This document shows positions 16,230-23,823 of a stretch of DNA of 28,059 nucleotides, piece after piece. The notes below the pieces were generated by a model that saw nothing but the letters and a program-made list of their open reading frames with translations, did not search any database and was not told where the DNA came from. The stretch covers positions 1 to 28,059 of the forward strand of contig CAKUFI010000031.1 in assembly GCA_934647305.1 (NCBI GenBank), in the 5' to 3' direction. The first letter of the stretch is position 1, and every line of letters begins with the position of its first letter. A program made the position numbers and the translations under genes. The DNA is from an uncultured Clostridia bacterium. Lineage in GTDB: Bacteria; Bacillota; Clostridia; Christensenellales; Aristaeellaceae.

Positions 16230-17057
16230 GTGAAGTTTGACTTACACACGCATACGACCGCCTCGGACGGCACCGATACGCCGGCGCAGCTGATTGAGCG
16301 CGCCGCGAAACTGGGGTTCGAGCTGATCGCCGTGACCGACCACGATACGGTTTCGGGCCTGGCAGAGGCGAAAGAGGCGGGGGAAAGGCTGGGCGTTCGG
16401 GTGATTCCCGGCGTGGAAATCAGCGCGGGGGAAAATCCCGAGGTGCACGTGCTGGGCTATGGCATGCGCGATCTGCCGCGCCTGGAGCAGAGACTGGGCG
16501 ACATGCGCCTGGCGCGTCGCGACCGCATGTATCAGATGATCGAGCGGCTGCGCGCGGCGGGGATCGAGGTGGACGAGGCACGGGTGTTCGCGCTGGCGGG
16601 CGAGTCCCCGGGCCGGCCGCATCTGGCCCGCGTGCTGGTCGAGATGGGCAGGGCGCGCGACGTGCGGGACGCCTTTTATAAGTACCTTTTGCCCGGCCGG
16701 GCGGGCTATGTGCCCCGGCAGAAGCTGACCGTGCCCGAGGCGATTCACCTGCTGCGCGAGTGCGGCGCGGCCCCGGTCATCGCGCACCCCGGCCAGAATA
16801 AGGGCGCGGCCTTCTGGCTCAGCGACCGGCTCGCGGCGATGAAACAGGAGGGGCTGATGGGCCTCGAGGTCTATCACATGGCCCACACTCAGGCCGAGTG
16901 CCAGGCGTTCGACCGCATCGCGCGCAAGCTCGGCCTGCTCGTGACCGGCGGCAGCGACTACCATGGCTCGGTCAAGCAGATTGAGCTGGGCGACGGCATG
17001 ACCTACTGGCAGACGAAGGACCAGGATCTGGCGGCTTTTTTACAGAAAGTGCAATAG
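16230..17057 (+). CDS. PHP domain phosphoesterase (RNase AM / nucleoside bisphosphate phosphatase-like)
   Basis: This 275-residue cytosolic protein carries the four PHP motifs for a metal cluster: DLHTHTTASDGTDTP (H6, H8), AVTDHDT, GVEIS, and late AHPG plus GGSDYHG. The insertion LARRDRM, then the region up to RPHLARVLVE, follows the layout of YciV/TrpH-type enzymes. Those remove 3'-phosphate from nucleoside bisphosphates or trim 5' ends of RNA. The start is a GTG 9-10 nt after GCAGGAGGT. It follows ftsH by 102 bp that include a weak hairpin. The exact substrate is inferred only from the family. Confidence 0.9.
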   Translation: MKFDLHTHTTASDGTDTPAQLIERAAKLGFELIAVTDHDTVSGLAEAKEAGERLGVRVIPGVEISAGENPEVHVLGYGMRDLPRLEQRLGDMRLARRDRMYQMIERLRAAGIEVDEARVFALAGESPGRPHLARVLVEMGRARDVRDAFYKYLLPGRAGYVPRQKLTVPEAIHLLRECGAAPVIAHPGQNKGAAFWLSDRLAAMKQEGLMGLEVYHMAHTQAECQAFDRIARKLGLLVTGGSDYHGSVKQIELGDGMTYWQTKDQDLAAFLQKVQ

Positions 17058-17063
17058 AATGTG

Positions 17064-17092
17064 GTGACAAAGTGGCCGCCATGTGATATAAT
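17064..17092 (+). promoter_or_regulatory. Sigma-A promoter of the VanW-ridA-prs unit
   Basis: GTGACA (17064-17069) and a perfect TATAAT (17087-17092) are 17 bp apart. The predicted start is near 17099, only a few nt from an in-frame ATG at 17102, so the next ATG with a binding site (17132) is the better gene start. Confidence 0.82.
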
Positions 17093-17131
17093 AAAATTGA
17101 TATGCCCGGTATGCCCGGGGAGACACGGAAG

Positions 17132-18619
17132 ATGAACAAGAAGAATTATGGAGGAGCTATGCGCAGGCAGTATGCGGGCAGGCCCAGGAAAAGGCACTAC
17201 AGGCGCCGAATCCGCTTCATGAGCCCCCTGTTTATTCTGCTGTGTGCGCTGTGCGTCGGACTGATCGTCTGGGGGGTGGCTCCGCTCGTTCGCAGGCCCG
17301 CGCAGGACGTGCCCGACGCGAAGAAGACAGCCGATTACTCGAATACCTTTCTGCCCGGCGTGACGGTCAACGGCGAGGAGCTCTCCGGTATGACCCGCGA
17401 CGAGGCGGTGACCGTGCTGACGAACGAGACGGCCGAGCGGCTGGGCGTGCAGGTGACGCTCACCTACGGCGACAAAACCTGGACGCTGACCCCGTCGGCG
17501 ATTGGCGCGCAGGTAGACGTCGAGGAGCAGGTGGACGCGGCCTTCGCCTACGGAAAGGATCTGTCCGGCGAAGAGCTCGCGCAGCGGGTCGCCTCGCTTG
17601 AAGGCAATCCGGTCGACTGGCCGCTCACCCTGACCTACAACGAGGACGCGCTGAATACCTTCCTTCAGGAAATCAAGCGCGCCGTCGACAGGGAGCCCGT
17701 GAACGCGACCATCACGATCGACGGCAGCGAGAAGCCGCAGATCACCGAGTCAGCAAGCGGCCTTTCCCTGGACACAGACAAGCTCAGGCAGCAGATCAGC
17801 GACTGCATACTGCGCGGCGAGAATGCCGAGATCGAGCTCACCCCCGAGGAGGTGCTCCCCGAGGTGGACACGATGGAGGTCTCCAGCGAGTTTATACTGC
17901 TCGCCGAGTTCTCCACCTCGCTCGAGGGCAGCTCGTCCGACCGAAACAGCAACGTGGCCCTGGCGCTGTCCCACTTCAACGGCCTGGCGGTCAGGGACGG
18001 CGAGCAGGTTTCCTTTAACAAGGTGGTGGGCGACCGCACCGAGGCGGCGGGCTTCAAGCCGGCCATCGAGTTCGCGGGAACGACCACGGCCAAGGGCATC
18101 GGCGGCGGCGTCTGTCAGGCCTCGACCACGCTCTACGGCGCGATACTGCGCGTGCCGCTGCAGATCGACAAGCGCTATAACCACAAGATGACCGTGAGCT
18201 ATGTACCGGCCAGTCAGGACGCGACCGTCACCTACCCCGAAAAGGATCTGGTGTTTACCAACACCATCGGCGAGACGCTCTACTTCTTCACCGAGGTCAA
18301 CACGAAGAAAAAGACCGCGACCGTGAAGATCTACGGCGCGGCGCTGAACTCGGATTACTACATCAACATCCGCACCGAGGTGATCGAGCGCGACATCAAG
18401 AGCACGTCCGTGGTCTATAAGGACGACACCGAGGGCAAAAAGGCCTGGTACAAGGATCAGAAGGTGCTCTACAAGGTGGGCAAGACCGGCCTGCGCAGCC
18501 GCGCCTACCGCCAGTATGTGAGCATCGCCACCGGCCAGGTCATGCACGAGGAGCTGCTCAGCGAGGACTATTATCAGCCCGAAAGCGACATCTACTGGCG
18601 CGGCGTACACGACCGCTAG
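17132..18619 (+). CDS. VanW family protein with peptidoglycan-binding-like N-domain
   Basis: About 495 residues. A very basic cytoplasmic N-terminus is followed by one membrane segment (about 31-53) and an external region. A YoaR-type putative peptidoglycan-binding domain spans about 70-230 (FLPGVTVNGEELSGMTRDEA start). The VanW domain spans about 260-395, with the hallmark GGGVCQASTTLYGAIL (324-339, C328). A beta-rich tail follows. VanW proteins occur in vancomycin-resistance clusters and widely in Clostridia, but their biochemical role is not settled; envelope attachment or remodelling is the usual guess. No other van gene is present, so this is not evidence of resistance. Starts: 17132 has GGGGAG at 9 nt; 17159 has GGAGGAG very close by; both leave the membrane helix intact. 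ridA follows after 12 bp. Confidence 0.88.
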   Translation: MNKKNYGGAMRRQYAGRPRKRHYRRRIRFMSPLFILLCALCVGLIVWGVAPLVRRPAQDVPDAKKTADYSNTFLPGVTVNGEELSGMTRDEAVTVLTNETAERLGVQVTLTYGDKTWTLTPSAIGAQVDVEEQVDAAFAYGKDLSGEELAQRVASLEGNPVDWPLTLTYNEDALNTFLQEIKRAVDREPVNATITIDGSEKPQITESASGLSLDTDKLRQQISDCILRGENAEIELTPEEVLPEVDTMEVSSEFILLAEFSTSLEGSSSDRNSNVALALSHFNGLAVRDGEQVSFNKVVGDRTEAAGFKPAIEFAGTTTAKGIGGGVCQASTTLYGAILRVPLQIDKRYNHKMTVSYVPASQDATVTYPEKDLVFTNTIGETLYFFTEVNTKKKTATVKIYGAALNSDYYINIRTEVIERDIKSTSVVYKDDTEGKKAWYKDQKVLYKVGKTGLRSRAYRQYVSIATGQVMHEELLSEDYYQPESDIYWRGVHDR

Positions 18620-18631
18620 AAAGGACGCTTC

Positions 18632-19012
18632 ATGAAAAAGTGCTTTTACACCGAAAAGGGCCCCAAGGCCATCGGCCCCTACGCGACCGCCTGCACGGCG
18701 GGAAACACCGTTTACTTTTCCGGCATGCTGGGCGTGAACCCGGAGACGGGCGCGCTGGCGGGCGACGTGGCTTCTCAGGCCAGGCAGTCGCTCGACAACC
18801 TTTCCGCCGTGGCGGGGGAGATGGGCCTGTCGCTTGACATGACCGTCAAGACCACCGTCTTTCTGACCAATTTGAATGATTTTGCCATCGTCAATGGCAT
18901 TTATCAGGAATATTTCGGCCCGGACTATCCCGCGCGCTCCTGCGTGCAGGTGGCGGCGCTGCCCAAGGGCGCGCAGGTCGAGATAGAGGCAATCCTATAC
19001 AAGGCTGAATGA
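18632..19012 (+). CDS. ridA: RidA family enamine/imine deaminase
   Basis: RidA hydrolyses reactive 2-aminoacrylate-type enamines made by PLP enzymes. The 126-residue length, the KAIGPYA start and the C-terminal ARSCVQVAALPKGAQVEIEAI segment fit the active subgroup. That segment holds the arginine (R102) and glutamate (E119) used for substrate binding and water activation. The start has AAAGGA 6 nt upstream, 12 bp after the VanW gene, and prs follows 34 bp later, so the three are likely co-transcribed. Confidence 0.95.
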   Translation: MKKCFYTEKGPKAIGPYATACTAGNTVYFSGMLGVNPETGALAGDVASQARQSLDNLSAVAGEMGLSLDMTVKTTVFLTNLNDFAIVNGIYQEYFGPDYPARSCVQVAALPKGAQVEIEAILYKAE

Positions 19013-19046
19013 GAACATACGACACAGGAGAGGGGCGCAGTATTTC

Positions 19047-20045
19047 ATGGTTGACAATGCGAAAATTTCCATCTTCGCCGGCAGCGCGGGCCAGGAGTTT
19101 GCCGAGCGCATGTGCAAGTACCTCAATATGCCGCTGGGCAAGTCCTCGGTCATCCGCTTTTCGGACGGCAACGTCTTCGTGCGCGCGGACGAATCGGTTC
19201 GTGACCGCACCGTGTACCTGGTGCAGCCGATCGGCTTCCGCCCGAACGATGAGTTCACCGAAATCCTGTTCTGGATGGACGCCTTCAAGCGCGCCAGCGC
19301 CGCGTCCGTCGTGCTGGTGATGCCCTATTTCGGCTATGCCAAGGGCGACAAGAAGGACGAGCCGCGCGTGTCCATCCGCGCCCGCGTGTGCGCGGAGTGC
19401 ATGGAGCTGGCCGGAGCCGACCGCGTGATGGTCATGGACCTGCACGCCAGCCAGGTGCAGGGCTTCTTCAAGCGCCCGATGGACCACCTGTACGCCATGC
19501 CCGTGCTGGTCGAGTACATCAAGACGCTGAACCTTGAAAACACCGTCGTCGTGTCTCCGGACGCGGGCTATGCCAAGCAGGCCCGCCGCTTCGGTGCGGC
19601 GCTGGGTCTGCCGGTGGCCATCGGCGACAAGCAGCGCACTGACCACACCGAGAACGCCGAGGTGCTCGAGATCATCGGCGAGGTCGAGGGCAAGAACGCC
19701 CTGATCGTGGACGACTTCTCCATCTCCGGCGGCACGTTGATCAACCTGGCCAAGAACCTCAAGGATCGCGGCGCGAAGAAGATCATCGCCGCGCTGAGCC
19801 ACAACATCCTCAGCGCCAAGGGCGTGGAGCGCATTGAGGCCAGCCCCATCGACATGGTTATCTCCACCGATACCGTCTTCAACGCCAACACCAAGGATCA
19901 CCCGCGCTTCAAGACCCTGTCCGTCGCCCCCATCTTCGCCGAGTCCATCAAGCGCTATCACAACTACGGCTCCCTGAACGACCTGTCCTACCGCCTGCCC
20001 GAGGACCTGTTCAAGGCCTGCGCCGCCGACGTGGACGAGGACTAA
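19047..20045 (+). CDS. prs: Ribose-phosphate pyrophosphokinase, divergent subtype
   Basis: Makes PRPP from ribose-5-phosphate and ATP. The 332-residue protein has FSDGNVFVRADESVR (38-52), DLHASQVQGFF (131-141) with the metal-binding histidine H133, and a PRPP loop region VDDFSISGGT (221-230). Two signature motifs differ from the common type. The catalytic flexible loop usually reads YARQDRK, here YAKGDKKDEPRVSI (97-110). The ribose-5-phosphate loop usually reads DDxxDTxGT, here DDFSISGGT. The protein is full length with no frame break, so it is probably an active variant, perhaps with altered allostery. The start follows GAGAGGGG at about 11 nt. It is last in VanW-ridA-prs and ends at a bidirectional terminator. 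hpt and deoB nearby use or feed the same metabolite pool. Confidence 0.93.
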   Translation: MVDNAKISIFAGSAGQEFAERMCKYLNMPLGKSSVIRFSDGNVFVRADESVRDRTVYLVQPIGFRPNDEFTEILFWMDAFKRASAASVVLVMPYFGYAKGDKKDEPRVSIRARVCAECMELAGADRVMVMDLHASQVQGFFKRPMDHLYAMPVLVEYIKTLNLENTVVVSPDAGYAKQARRFGAALGLPVAIGDKQRTDHTENAEVLEIIGEVEGKNALIVDDFSISGGTLINLAKNLKDRGAKKIIAALSHNILSAKGVERIEASPIDMVISTDTVFNANTKDHPRFKTLSVAPIFAESIKRYHNYGSLNDLSYRLPEDLFKACAADVDED

Positions 20046-20061
20046 TCCCCAAAAAACATCA

Positions 20062-20095
20062 ACGCCCCGAGGCAATACGCTTCGGGGCGTTTTTC
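20062..20095. terminator. Bidirectional rho-independent terminator
   Basis: ACGCCCCGA (20062-20070) and TCGGGGCGT (20082-20090) form a perfect 9-bp stem. TTTTT follows on the plus strand, and the minus strand has a T-rich run (complement of AAAAAA at 20051-20056). It serves the convergent prs and MATE genes. Confidence 0.9.
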
Positions 20096-20108
20096 GTATG
20101 CAGGCCAT

Positions 20109-21470
20109 TTACGCCCGCGTGAGCTTCCTGACCCACTTATAGCTATTGACGCGGATGCAGGCGGGGATGCACTTGAATACCTGGTCGCTGTTGAGCGCGA
20201 TGATGACCACGATGGGGGAGAGCTTCCACACGAACGCGCACAGAAGCGATACCGGCATCACGATGCCCCAGATGCTCACCAGGTCGAGGATCATGGCAAA
20301 GCGCGTGTCGCCGCCGCCGCGGATGATGCCCGTGTTGACCGGCATCTGATAGGACATGGTGAACAGCACCACGCTCTGAATCAGCATGTACGCGCCGGCC
20401 AGCTCGCGCGTGCGCTCCGAAATGTCGTACAGCGACAAAAGCGGCGTGCGCACGCACAGCATGATCGCCGCCAGCGTCAGCCCGATGGCCAGGAAAGTCA
20501 GCTGAAGCGTCCGGGTGTACTCGCGCAGCTTCTCCATTTTGCCCTCGCCGATCGTCTTGCCGATCAGTATCGAGGCCGCGGACGCCGCGCCGACCGACGT
20601 GACCTTGAGCAGCAGAAACACGGTGGAGGAAATCGACTGCGCGGCGATGGCACTGTCGTCCAAATGGCCCAGGATCACCGTCTGCAGCGCGTTGGATACG
20701 CCCCACAGCGTGGCCGTGCAGGCGACCGGCAGCGTCACGCGCAGGTAATCGCGCAGCATGACCCTGTCCACATGCAGGCAGTCGCGCATCCGCAGCGAGA
20801 GCCTTTTGTCCCGGAAGAACACCGTGTACGCCACCAGCGCAAATTCGACGATCCGGGCGGTCAGCGTGCCGATGGCGGCGCCGCGCACGCCCATTTCAGG
20901 CAGGCCGAAGCGGCCGTAGATCAGCAGCGCGTTGAGCGTGCAGTTGACCGCCAGCGCCAGCAGCGAGGCCTGCAGCGCGATCTTCACCTGCTCCACCACC
21001 CGCATCGTGCTCAGCAGCACGGCGGTCAGCGTGAAGAACAGGTAGGAAAAGCGGATGATGCGCAGGTATTTCACGCCCTCGGAAACGAACTCAGGCTGAC
21101 TGGTGAACAGCCTGAGCGTGCCCGCGGGAAACAGGCTGACCAGCGTGAACAGCAAAAGCGACAGCAGGATCTCGCCCCGCAGCGCGATCGAGCTGAGCTG
21201 CCGGATTTCCTTCAGGCGCTTCTGGCCCCAGTACTGGCTGGCCAGCACGATCATGCCGTTGCCCAGCGCGTAGGCCACCTGCTGCAGCACGAACTGAATC
21301 TGATTGACCGCCGCCACGCCCGACAAACTGGCCTCCGAATACGCCCCCAGCATCAGGTTGTCGGCCAGGTTTACCGACAGGATCACCGCCTGCTCCAGCA
21401 TCAGCGTCAGCGCCAGCTTCGCAAACGTGCGGTAAAAGGACTTGTCCCGCGTCAGTATCACTTTGCACAC
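20109..21470 (-). CDS. MATE family efflux transporter (second copy)
   Basis: A 453-residue membrane protein with about twelve helices and two MatE halves (LADNLMLGAYSEASLSGVAA; later GNGMIVLASQYWGQKR; second half HLDDSAIAAQSISSTVF). It is only distantly similar to the MATE protein at 4998-6389, so it is not a recent duplicate. The probable role is Na+- or H+-driven export of an unknown small molecule. The start is a GTG at 21470 with GAGGA about 9 nt upstream. It is monocistronic, with its own strong promoter, and is divergent from lepA. Confidence 0.92.
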   Translation of the reverse strand: MCKVILTRDKSFYRTFAKLALTLMLEQAVILSVNLADNLMLGAYSEASLSGVAAVNQIQFVLQQVAYALGNGMIVLASQYWGQKRLKEIRQLSSIALRGEILLSLLLFTLVSLFPAGTLRLFTSQPEFVSEGVKYLRIIRFSYLFFTLTAVLLSTMRVVEQVKIALQASLLALAVNCTLNALLIYGRFGLPEMGVRGAAIGTLTARIVEFALVAYTVFFRDKRLSLRMRDCLHVDRVMLRDYLRVTLPVACTATLWGVSNALQTVILGHLDDSAIAAQSISSTVFLLLKVTSVGAASAASILIGKTIGEGKMEKLREYTRTLQLTFLAIGLTLAAIMLCVRTPLLSLYDISERTRELAGAYMLIQSVVLFTMSYQMPVNTGIIRGGGDTRFAMILDLVSIWGIVMPVSLLCAFVWKLSPIVVIIALNSDQVFKCIPACIRVNSYKWVRKLTRA

Positions 21471-21495
21471 CGCCTTTTTCCTCAGTCACCACGCC

Positions 21496-21524
21496 ATTAT
21501 ACCACACGTCCCGCCCGAGCGCAA
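21496..21524 (-). promoter_or_regulatory. Sigma-A promoter of the second MATE gene
   Basis: On the minus strand TTGCGC (21524-21519) and a perfect TATAAT (21501-21496) are 17 bp apart; TG two bases ahead of the -10 adds an extended element. The leader would be about 20 nt. Confidence 0.85.
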
Positions 21525-21619
21525 CCGCGAGAAGGGCGAGGAAACACGGCCGGACGCCGCCCGGCGGGAAGGCGGCCCTGGCAATGCTCCGCTCAAAATA
21601 ATAAATAACCGGAAGAGGA

Positions 21620-21648
21620 TTGACGAAAAACGCCGGACAGGATATACT
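21620..21648 (+). promoter_or_regulatory. Sigma-A promoter of lepA
   Basis: TTGACG (21620-21625) and TATACT (21643-21648) are 17 bp apart. The predicted start near 21655 leaves a leader of about 45 nt before the ATG at 21702. Confidence 0.87.
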
Positions 21649-21701
21649 AAAGTAGGATAAAAGTGGAATCTGCTCAGCAGACAGTCAAAGGACGGGAAAG
21701 T

Positions 21702-23495
21702 ATGGAGAATATTCGCAATTTCTGCATTATCGCGCACATCGACCACGGCAAGTCCACGCTGGCAGATCGCCTGCTGGAGGCCACGGGCGTGATGGCGCTT
21801 CGAGATATGACCGACCAGGTGCTCGACTCGATGGAGCTGGAGCGTGAGCGCGGCATCACGATCAAGTCTAAGGCGGTGCGCCTGCCCTATAAGGCCAAGG
21901 ACGGCAAGACCTACATGCTCAACCTGATCGACACCCCCGGCCACGTGGACTTCACCTATGAGGTCTCCCGCGCGCTGGCCGCCTGCGAGGGCGCGATCCT
22001 GGTGGTGGACGCGTCGCAGGGCATCGAGGCGCAGACGCTGGCCAACGTGTACATGGCGCTCGAGCACAACCTCGAGATCCTGCCGGTGGTCAACAAGATC
22101 GACCTGCCCAGCGCGCAGCCCGAGGTGGTCAAGAAGGAAATCGAGGACGAAATCGGCCTGGACACCTCAAACTGCCCGCTGATTTCGGCCAAGCAGGGCA
22201 TCGGCATCGAGGACGTGCTGGAGGACGTGGTCGCGCACGTGCCCGCGCCGGCCGGCGACCCGGACGCCCCGCTGCAGGCGCTGATTTTCGACTCGTACTA
22301 CGACAACTATCGCGGCGCGATCAGCTCGGTGCGCGTGATGCACGGCACGGTCAAGGTGGGCGACCGCATCCGCATGATGGCCGGCAGGTGCGAGTTTGAC
22401 GTGACCGAGGTGGGCGCGTTCACGCCGACCGGCTATTACCAGACCCCGACCCTGTCCGCGGGCGAGGTGGGCTATATCGCCGCCTCGATCAAGGACATCG
22501 CCGATATCCGCGTGGGCGATACCATCACCCTGGCGGACAATCCGGCCTCTTCGCCCCTGCCCGGCTACAAGCCGGTGCTGCCCATGGTCTACTGCGGCAT
22601 TTACCCGGCCGACGGCGCGAACTATGAGGCGCTTAAGGACGCGCTGACCCGCCTGCGCCTGAACGACGCGGCGCTCTCGTTCGAGCCGGAGACCTCCATC
22701 GCACTGGGCTACGGCTTTCGGTGTGGCTTTTTGGGTCTTCTGCACATGGAGATCATCCAGGAGCGCCTGGAGCGCGAGTTTGACCTCGACCTGGTCACGA
22801 CCGCGCCCAGCGTGGTGTACAAGGTCAACAAGACCGACGGCACGACCATCTCCATCGACAACCCCAGCAACCTGCCGCCCGTGACCGAGATTTCCTCGAT
22901 GGAGGAGCCGATGGTCAACGCGCAGGTCATTACGCCTCAGGACTACGTGGGCGCGATCATGGAGCTGTGCCAGGAGAAGCGCGGCGTGTTCCGCAACATG
23001 AAGTACATCGACGGCGGCCGCGTGCAGCTGCTCTACGACCTGCCGCTCAACGAGGTCATCTACGATTTCTTCGATCAGCTCAAGAGCCGCACCCGCGGCT
23101 ACGCCTCCTTCGACTACGAGCTCAAGGGCTACGCGGTGAGCGACCTGGTCAAGCTGGACATCCTGCTCAACGGCGACACCTGCGACGCGCTGTCCATCAT
23201 CGTGCACAAGGATCGCGCCTACGCCCGCGGCCGCTCCATCGCCGAAAAGCTCAAGGACGTCATCCCGCGCCAGCTCTTCGAAATCCCGATTCAGGCGGCG
23301 GTCGGCGGCAAGATCATCGCCCGCGAGACCGTCAAGGCGCTGCGCAAGGACGTATTGGCCAAGTGCTACGGCGGCGACATCACCCGCAAAAAGAAGCTGC
23401 TCGAAAAGCAGAAGGAAGGCAAGAAGCGCATGCGCCAGGTCGGCTCCGTCGAGGTGCCCAGCGAGGCGTTCATGGCCGTGCTCAAGATGGACTAG
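21702..23495 (+). CDS. lepA: Elongation factor 4 (back-translocating GTPase)
   Basis: LepA binds the ribosome, can reverse translocation and helps 30S maturation. The 597-residue protein has G1 AHIDHGKST (11-19), G3 DTPGHVDFT, G4 NKIDLPSA, the translation-factor beta barrel, and the LepA-specific C-terminal part (RQLFEIPIQAAVGGKIIARE; CYGGDITRKKKLLEKQKEGK). The ATG at 21702 is 9 nt from AAAGGA; an in-frame GTG at 21663 lies at the promoter's start site and is unlikely. In many Bacillota hemW follows directly. Here hemW is about 3 kb away, beyond a repeat block and two surface-protein genes. Confidence 0.98.
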   Translation: MENIRNFCIIAHIDHGKSTLADRLLEATGVMALRDMTDQVLDSMELERERGITIKSKAVRLPYKAKDGKTYMLNLIDTPGHVDFTYEVSRALAACEGAILVVDASQGIEAQTLANVYMALEHNLEILPVVNKIDLPSAQPEVVKKEIEDEIGLDTSNCPLISAKQGIGIEDVLEDVVAHVPAPAGDPDAPLQALIFDSYYDNYRGAISSVRVMHGTVKVGDRIRMMAGRCEFDVTEVGAFTPTGYYQTPTLSAGEVGYIAASIKDIADIRVGDTITLADNPASSPLPGYKPVLPMVYCGIYPADGANYEALKDALTRLRLNDAALSFEPETSIALGYGFRCGFLGLLHMEIIQERLEREFDLDLVTTAPSVVYKVNKTDGTTISIDNPSNLPPVTEISSMEEPMVNAQVITPQDYVGAIMELCQEKRGVFRNMKYIDGGRVQLLYDLPLNEVIYDFFDQLKSRTRGYASFDYELKGYAVSDLVKLDILLNGDTCDALSIIVHKDRAYARGRSIAEKLKDVIPRQLFEIPIQAAVGGKIIARETVKALRKDVLAKCYGGDITRKKKLLEKQKEGKKRMRQVGSVEVPSEAFMAVLKMD

Positions 23496-23498
23496 TCG

Positions 23499-23739
23499 GC
23501 AGGCAGTGCCTGCACCCACTTGCTGCCGGCAGGCTGAGCCTGCATGCATTTGCTGCCGCCGGTTCTATCGACGACCATTGGCCGCCATAGATTGGAGCGG
23601 CCAAGGTCTTCGCCGGGCAGTGCCCGGCTCCACCTGCTGCCGCCGGTTCTATCGACGAATTCGGGAACCATAGATTGGAGTTCCCGAATTCTACGAATCT
23701 GCGGGATTCCCTTGCGGATTGTGAGTCGGCGCCGCCGAC
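23499..23739 (-). repeat. Cluster of family-A composite elements (reverse orientation)
   Basis: Right after lepA come two 3-nt-loop hairpins (23499-23513, 23529-23543; arms GCAGGC/GCCTGC). A core (complement of GTCGATAGAACCGGCGGCAG, 23553-23572) follows. Next is a long hairpin 23574-23607, then a 7-bp 3-nt-loop hairpin 23612-23628 (GCCGGGC/GCCCGGC) and a second core (23635-23656). The last two parts are a perfect 12-bp hairpin 23657-23691 (GAATTCGGGAAC/GTTCCCGAATTC) and a final 3-nt-loop hairpin 23725-23739 (GTCGGC/GCCGAC). Both long hairpins have the identical 11-nt loop CATAGATTGGA on unrelated stems. No coding frame or promoter was recognised between 23496 and 23823. Confidence 0.75.
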
Positions 23740-23823
23740 TGCCGCGGAATCATAAGAAAACAGGCGGCTGCGGGGTTCGCATTCTCACACAAAAGAACGA
23801 TCAACGGAAGGACAACGAAACAG

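Noticed and set aside
17132..18619. Vancomycin-resistance determinant
   Set aside because: VanW-domain proteins are common in Clostridia without resistance. No ligase (VanA/B), VanH, VanX or sensor pair is present.
23657..23691. Vector or linker contamination because of GAATTC sites
   Set aside because: The two EcoRI-like sites are the ends of a natural 12-bp stem whose loop is shared with four other hairpins in native intergenic DNA.
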